Under the pieces are notes generated by a model that was given only the letters and a program-made list of their open reading frames with translations, searched no databases and was not told the origin of the DNA. A stretch of DNA of 7,735 nt from the NCBI GenBank assembly GCA_003158835.1, contig PMLI01000253.1, positions 1 to 7,735 on the forward strand, written 5' to 3'. Origin of the DNA: Acidimicrobiaceae bacterium. Lineage in GTDB: Bacteria; Actinomycetota; Acidimicrobiia; Acidimicrobiales; Palsa-688. Shown in pieces: positions 5,337-7,735 of this stretch (positions are counted from its first letter, which is position 1; each line of letters begins with the position of its first letter). The translations under genes and the position numbers were made by a program.

Positions 5337-6284
5337 ATGATCCAGAAAATGCAAGGCGGGCGGCACCGGCACGTGGGGAGCATGATGGCGTTGGTAGCAA
5401 CGGTCGCGGTGGTGGTCGGTTCACTGGCCGCGAGCGCCGGGCCCGCATCGGCCGCCGGCAAGTACCGCCACCATCACTACGGCAGCACCACCACGACATC
5501 GACGACGACCAGCACGACGACGGCACCGACGACCACGACCCCGACGAGCACCACGGCACCGACGAGCACCACGGCACCGGCCAACCATCGTGGTCATGGC
5601 TATGGCCGCACCTGCCTCGTGCGTGTGAGCCGGGGCCACCATCACGGCTGGAAATGGATCCGTGTGATTTGCCCTCTCAAGGGTCATGGTAAGGGTGGAC
5701 AACCTGGTCATGGTTACCCGACGACCACCACTTCGTCGACCACCACTTCGTCGACCACCACTCCGTCGACGACCACATCGACCTCGTCCACAACTACGTC
5801 TTCGACTACTTCTTCGACGACGTCGTCCACCACTAGCACGACGTTGCCACCCGTCAACTGCAGCGCAGCGGAGCGCGGGACCATCCTCGGCCGCACGGGC
5901 TGGGTGGCCAACACCAACGCTCCTTCCGGTAGCGCCGATCTGCCCGCCAACGCTCTGGACGGCGTTCTCGCCACCCGCTTCAGCACCGGTGAGGCCCAGG
6001 CCGCGGGCTTGTACTTCAAGGTGAACCTGGGCTCGGCCCAAAACTTCGACGAGCTCCAAATGGACGTGCCCAACTCGACGACCGACTACGCCAGGGGTTA
6101 CAGCGTGGAGGTTTCCACCGACGGCCGGGCCTGGGCCCCGGTGGCCACGTGCACGGGCACCGGTTCGCCGGAGATCGTCAGCTTCCCGGCCCACACGGCG
6201 CAGTACGTCGAGGTCGTCCTGACCTCGGCCGTCCCCACCAGCTACTGGTGGTCGATCGACGAGTTCAGCCTCTACCACAGCTAG
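5337..6284 (+). CDS. Secreted protein: signal peptide, Thr/Ser linkers, His-rich segment, F5/8 type C domain
   Basis: Predicted 315-aa exported protein. Residues 1-39 form a Sec-type signal peptide (basic n-region, hydrophobic MMALVATVAVVVGSLAA, likely cleavage ASA/A after residue 39). Next come a short KYRHHHYG stretch, a Thr/Ser/Pro linker (50-81), a compact segment (82-128) with Cys93 and Cys112 and repeated GHGY motifs, and a second Thr/Ser linker (129-170). Residues 175-315 are a discoidin/F5/8 type C (CBM32-like) domain: NALDGVLATRFSTG (205-218), LYFKVNLGSAQNFDELQMDV, ARGYSVEVSTDGRAWAPVA (252-270), AQYVEVVLTS and SYWWSIDEFSLY at the end. Cys175 and Cys272 may pair. Such domains bind glycans or cell-surface ligands and normally accompany an enzyme, but no catalytic domain is seen here. 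GGAGG lies 7 nt before the ATG. The linkers suggest a flexible, possibly O-glycosylated wall-spanning spacer. The role is probably surface adhesion or ligand binding, inferred only. Confidence 0.5.
   Translation: MIQKMQGGRHRHVGSMMALVATVAVVVGSLAASAGPASAAGKYRHHHYGSTTTTSTTTSTTTAPTTTTPTSTTAPTSTTAPANHRGHGYGRTCLVRVSRGHHHGWKWIRVICPLKGHGKGGQPGHGYPTTTTSSTTTSSTTTPSTTTSTSSTTTSSTTSSTTSSTTSTTLPPVNCSAAERGTILGRTGWVANTNAPSGSADLPANALDGVLATRFSTGEAQAAGLYFKVNLGSAQNFDELQMDVPNSTTDYARGYSVEVSTDGRAWAPVATCTGTGSPEIVSFPAHTAQYVEVVLTSAVPTSYWWSIDEFSLYHS
5541..5576 (+). repeat. Perfect tandem repeat, 2 x 18 bp, in first Thr-rich linker
   Basis: Two identical 18-bp units (CCGACGAGCACCACGGCA) encode the repeated linker word PTSTTA. 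Exact identity at the DNA level points to recent duplication by slippage, so linker length is probably variable between strains. Confidence 0.5.
5723..5767 (+). repeat. Tandem repeat, 3 x 15 bp, in second Thr/Ser linker
   Basis: Three consecutive units of GACCACCACTTCGTC, the third with one change, encode repeated TTTSS-like words. The following linker stretch has mixed Thr and Ser codons and is no longer a DNA repeat, so only the left end looks recently expanded. Confidence 0.5.
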
Positions 6285-6312
6285 CTGACCTAGCTAGGGG
6301 GCCCCCGGGGGG
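6281..6312. terminator. GC-rich palindromes between convergent genes, possible bidirectional terminator
   Basis: CTAGCT (6281-6286) and AGCTAG (6292-6297) pair across GACCT. They are followed directly by GGGGG-CCCCC-GGGGGG (6297-6312), which can fold with itself in two registers. The stop codons of both convergent genes (6282-6284 and 6292-6290) lie inside the first repeat, leaving a 5-bp gap. There is no T-run, so this would be a non-canonical terminator. The second part also encodes the C-terminus of the - strand gene. Confidence 0.5.
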
Positions 6313-7327
6313 ACGGGACATCTCTCTGCTTGATCGGGCGGAACGGTGCCACCAGCTGAGCGGCGAAGACTGAGAGATGATGCGGTCGCGGCGCCGCCTG
6401 TTCGACGATCAGCGGCCGACCGGCCAGCCCCGTGTCGGTCCTGATCGTCTCGGGCGTCGGGAACACCGCCCGGTGGAACATCTGGTCCCAGATCGTCAGC
6501 GCGAAGCCGAGGTTGACGTCCTGGGGCCCGTCCAGTTGGTGGTGGATGCGGTGGTAGTTCGGACTGACGAAGACCCGTTCGAGCGGCCCGAAACCCAGGT
6601 TGGTATTCGAATGGGCGAACGCGACCACGCCCCCGTAGATGACAAGAAGGGTCGTCGGCAGGGCGCCGTTGGCGACGAGGACGATCCCGGGGACAAGCGC
6701 GACGAGGTACGAAACATGAATGAACGGGTGCGTACGAAAGACCGTCAGTACGCTCATGTCCTCCTGTGAGTGGTGCAGCTCGTGGAAGCGCCAGAGCATC
6801 CGGACGCGGTGGTTCGCCAGGTGCGCGAACCAATTGCACGCGTCCATGGCCACGAAGATCACGGCGATGGCGACCCACCTCGGCGCCGTGCCGATCCGGG
6901 CCAGGACCAGCCACGGGAGCGACCTGACGACCACCTCCGAGAAGGAGAGAGTTAACGCCGTCACGAGCGGCACGGTGAGCGTCGCGTTCAACACCGTGTA
7001 CAGGAGGTCCTGGCGGTAACCGCGGGCAAAGAGGGGCCGTCTTTGGGCCGGGTGTAGGCGCTCCACAATGAGAAAGACCCCGATGATCGCCAGGGTGAGC
7101 GGACCGACGACGACAACACGAAGACTTGCCATCGAGCCGGCGAAGTCTGCGCCCCCCCAGCGATTGGCCCAACCGGTCCCGATGAGGACGGCGGCCACGA
7201 CCACGATCGAACAGGCCGGGAGGTAGACGCGCGACGACAGCGCCAGCCTCTTCCCGTTCGCCCTCCCCCTTGTCCGCTCCACCGGCGCAGGACGAAGAGA
7301 GCGGACGGGCTCGGCTACCACAGACAT
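6290..7327 (-). CDS. Fatty acid hydroxylase / sterol desaturase superfamily membrane protein
   Basis: Predicted 345-aa integral membrane di-iron oxygenase of the sterol desaturase/fatty acid hydroxylase superfamily, which inserts oxygen or double bonds into lipid chains, sterols or carotenoids. The three-part histidine signature is present: HLANH (His169, His173), HELHH (His182, 185, 186) and NYHRIHH (His259, 262, 263), with extra His200 and His239 between them. Surrounding residues (MDACNWFAHLANH, MLWRFHELHHS, NTNLGFGPLERVFVSPNYHR) fit bacterial members. Membrane segments are likely at about 35-52, 70-88, 109-130, 150-165 and 205-238. The N-terminus adds an Arg-rich cytosolic stretch of about 30 residues, making it longer than many relatives. 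The ATG at 7327 follows an AAGGTGAGG-like ribosome-binding site. It lies 28 bp downstream of the secreted-repeat gene on the same strand and is probably co-transcribed with it. The substrate cannot be deduced. Confidence 0.5.
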   Translation of the reverse strand: MSVVAEPVRSLRPAPVERTRGRANGKRLALSSRVYLPACSIVVVAAVLIGTGWANRWGGADFAGSMASLRVVVVGPLTLAIIGVFLIVERLHPAQRRPLFARGYRQDLLYTVLNATLTVPLVTALTLSFSEVVVRSLPWLVLARIGTAPRWVAIAVIFVAMDACNWFAHLANHRVRMLWRFHELHHSQEDMSVLTVFRTHPFIHVSYLVALVPGIVLVANGALPTTLLVIYGGVVAFAHSNTNLGFGPLERVFVSPNYHRIHHQLDGPQDVNLGFALTIWDQMFHRAVFPTPETIRTDTGLAGRPLIVEQAAPRPHHLSVFAAQLVAPFRPIKQRDVPSPRGPPS

Positions 7328-7355
7328 AACGACCTCACCTTCTCCAACTCGGAAG

Positions 7356-7735
7356 CTAGAACGCGACTCCCCCAGTACCGGGGTTCGTGGCCGGCTTCAC
7401 CGTGCCGACGTCGGACCAAGTACCCCACGTATCCGTCACGTTCCCGGTCACCTGTCCGCGACCCTTGTCTCCGGAGAACCAGTAGAGCGCCTTACCGGAG
7501 TAGGTCACCTGGAGGGCGCCGCCCGCCCGCCTAACGGTGCCGAGCTTGGCCGCGCTCACACCGGCACCTGCCGTCGCCTTGGTCACACCCTTGGGCAGCA
7601 GGACCTCGGGCCAGATCTTCTGGCACGCGGCGGTGCAGGCCGTCTTGCTCGGTTTCAATGTGTAGAGCGTGTCGCCGCTCACCAGGACCGAGCCGAACTT
7701 CTTGGTCTTGAGGGTCGAGATGACCACGCTCTTGG
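7356..7735 (-). CDS. Secreted repeat (YxFxxD motif) lipoprotein-like protein, N-terminus outside window
   Basis: The frame runs off the right edge; 125 complete codons of the C-terminal part are visible, and the GTG at 7727 is internal. The sequence matches the actinobacterial 'secreted repeat of unknown function' family (lipoproteins with the Yx(F/W/Y)xxD motif). Repeat 1 reads FGSVLVSGDTLYTLKPS, then TACTAACQKIWPEVLLP. Repeat 2 reads LQVTYSGKALYWFSGD, then TGNVTDTWGTWSDV. The second YxFxxD is intact (YWFSGD), while the first is degraded to YTLKPS. The two Cys of CTAAC and the following IWP are the conserved Cys pair and WP of the family. The C-terminal tail is flexible and ends PGTGGVAF. 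The protein should act outside the membrane; its biochemical role is unknown. It is followed after 28 bp by the membrane hydroxylase gene on the same strand, suggesting a shared transcript. Confidence 0.5.
   Translation of the reverse strand, partial: KSVVISTLKTKKFGSVLVSGDTLYTLKPSKTACTAACQKIWPEVLLPKGVTKATAGAGVSAAKLGTVRRAGGALQVTYSGKALYWFSGDKGRGQVTGNVTDTWGTWSDVGTVKPATNPGTGGVAF

Noticed and set aside
5723..5830. Repeats considered as a CRISPR array
   Set aside because: Units are 15 bp, directly adjacent without spacers, and encode Thr/Ser linker residues in frame.
5421..6278. 285-codon frame antisense to the secreted protein
   Set aside because: Its Arg/Gly-rich repeats are only the mirror of the Thr/Ser linker repeats; the + strand frame has a signal peptide and an F5/8 domain.

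Overview
The window looks like a piece of chromosome from a high-GC actinobacterium. An Acidimicrobiia-like lineage is my best guess, because GC is very high, GTG starts occur, a DUF3097 gene (an actinobacterial family) is present, and a secreted protein carries the long Thr/Ser linkers common in that class. The lineage is inferred from style, not from a marker gene. I see no rRNA, tRNA, CRISPR array, insertion sequence, integrase or attachment site. Genes cover almost all of the window.

Left part (1-1066, + strand): the 3' end of an SsnA/chlorohydrolase-like amidohydrolase, followed closely by a MocA-like nucleotidyltransferase. This pair is typical of purine or molybdenum-hydroxylase (xanthine dehydrogenase-type) gene clusters, so the hydroxylase subunits probably lie to the left.

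Middle (1088-4005): an RND-type MMPL lipid/drug exporter (- strand) and a TetR regulator (+ strand), divergently transcribed. Their 176-bp gap contains two overlapping promoters and a near-perfect 18-bp palindrome over the predicted mmpL -10. This is a self-contained regulated export module. It is convergent with the mocA-like gene on its left.

Centre right (4006-5236): a perfect 15-bp palindrome behind tetR, a probable 59-aa small gene on the - strand with its own promoter-like and ribosome-binding sequences, and then a DUF3097 gene that appears to be leaderless. The core of the DUF3097 protein reads like a Toprim nuclease/primase fold.

Right part (5237-7735): a secreted protein on the + strand (signal peptide, two Thr/Ser linkers around a small His-rich two-Cys segment, C-terminal F5/8 type C domain). 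It is convergent, with a 5-bp gap, to a two-gene - strand unit: a secreted-repeat (YxFxxD) protein cut by the window edge, followed by a membrane fatty-acid-hydroxylase/sterol-desaturase family enzyme. Nothing here is an obvious new defence or mobile system. The points most worth a second look are the Toprim-like reading of DUF3097, the small gene at 4047-4226, the tetR/mmpL control region and the architecture of the secreted His-rich protein. [Form note: the original gave no feature confidences; the uniform 0.5 is a placeholder required by the schema, not an estimate.]
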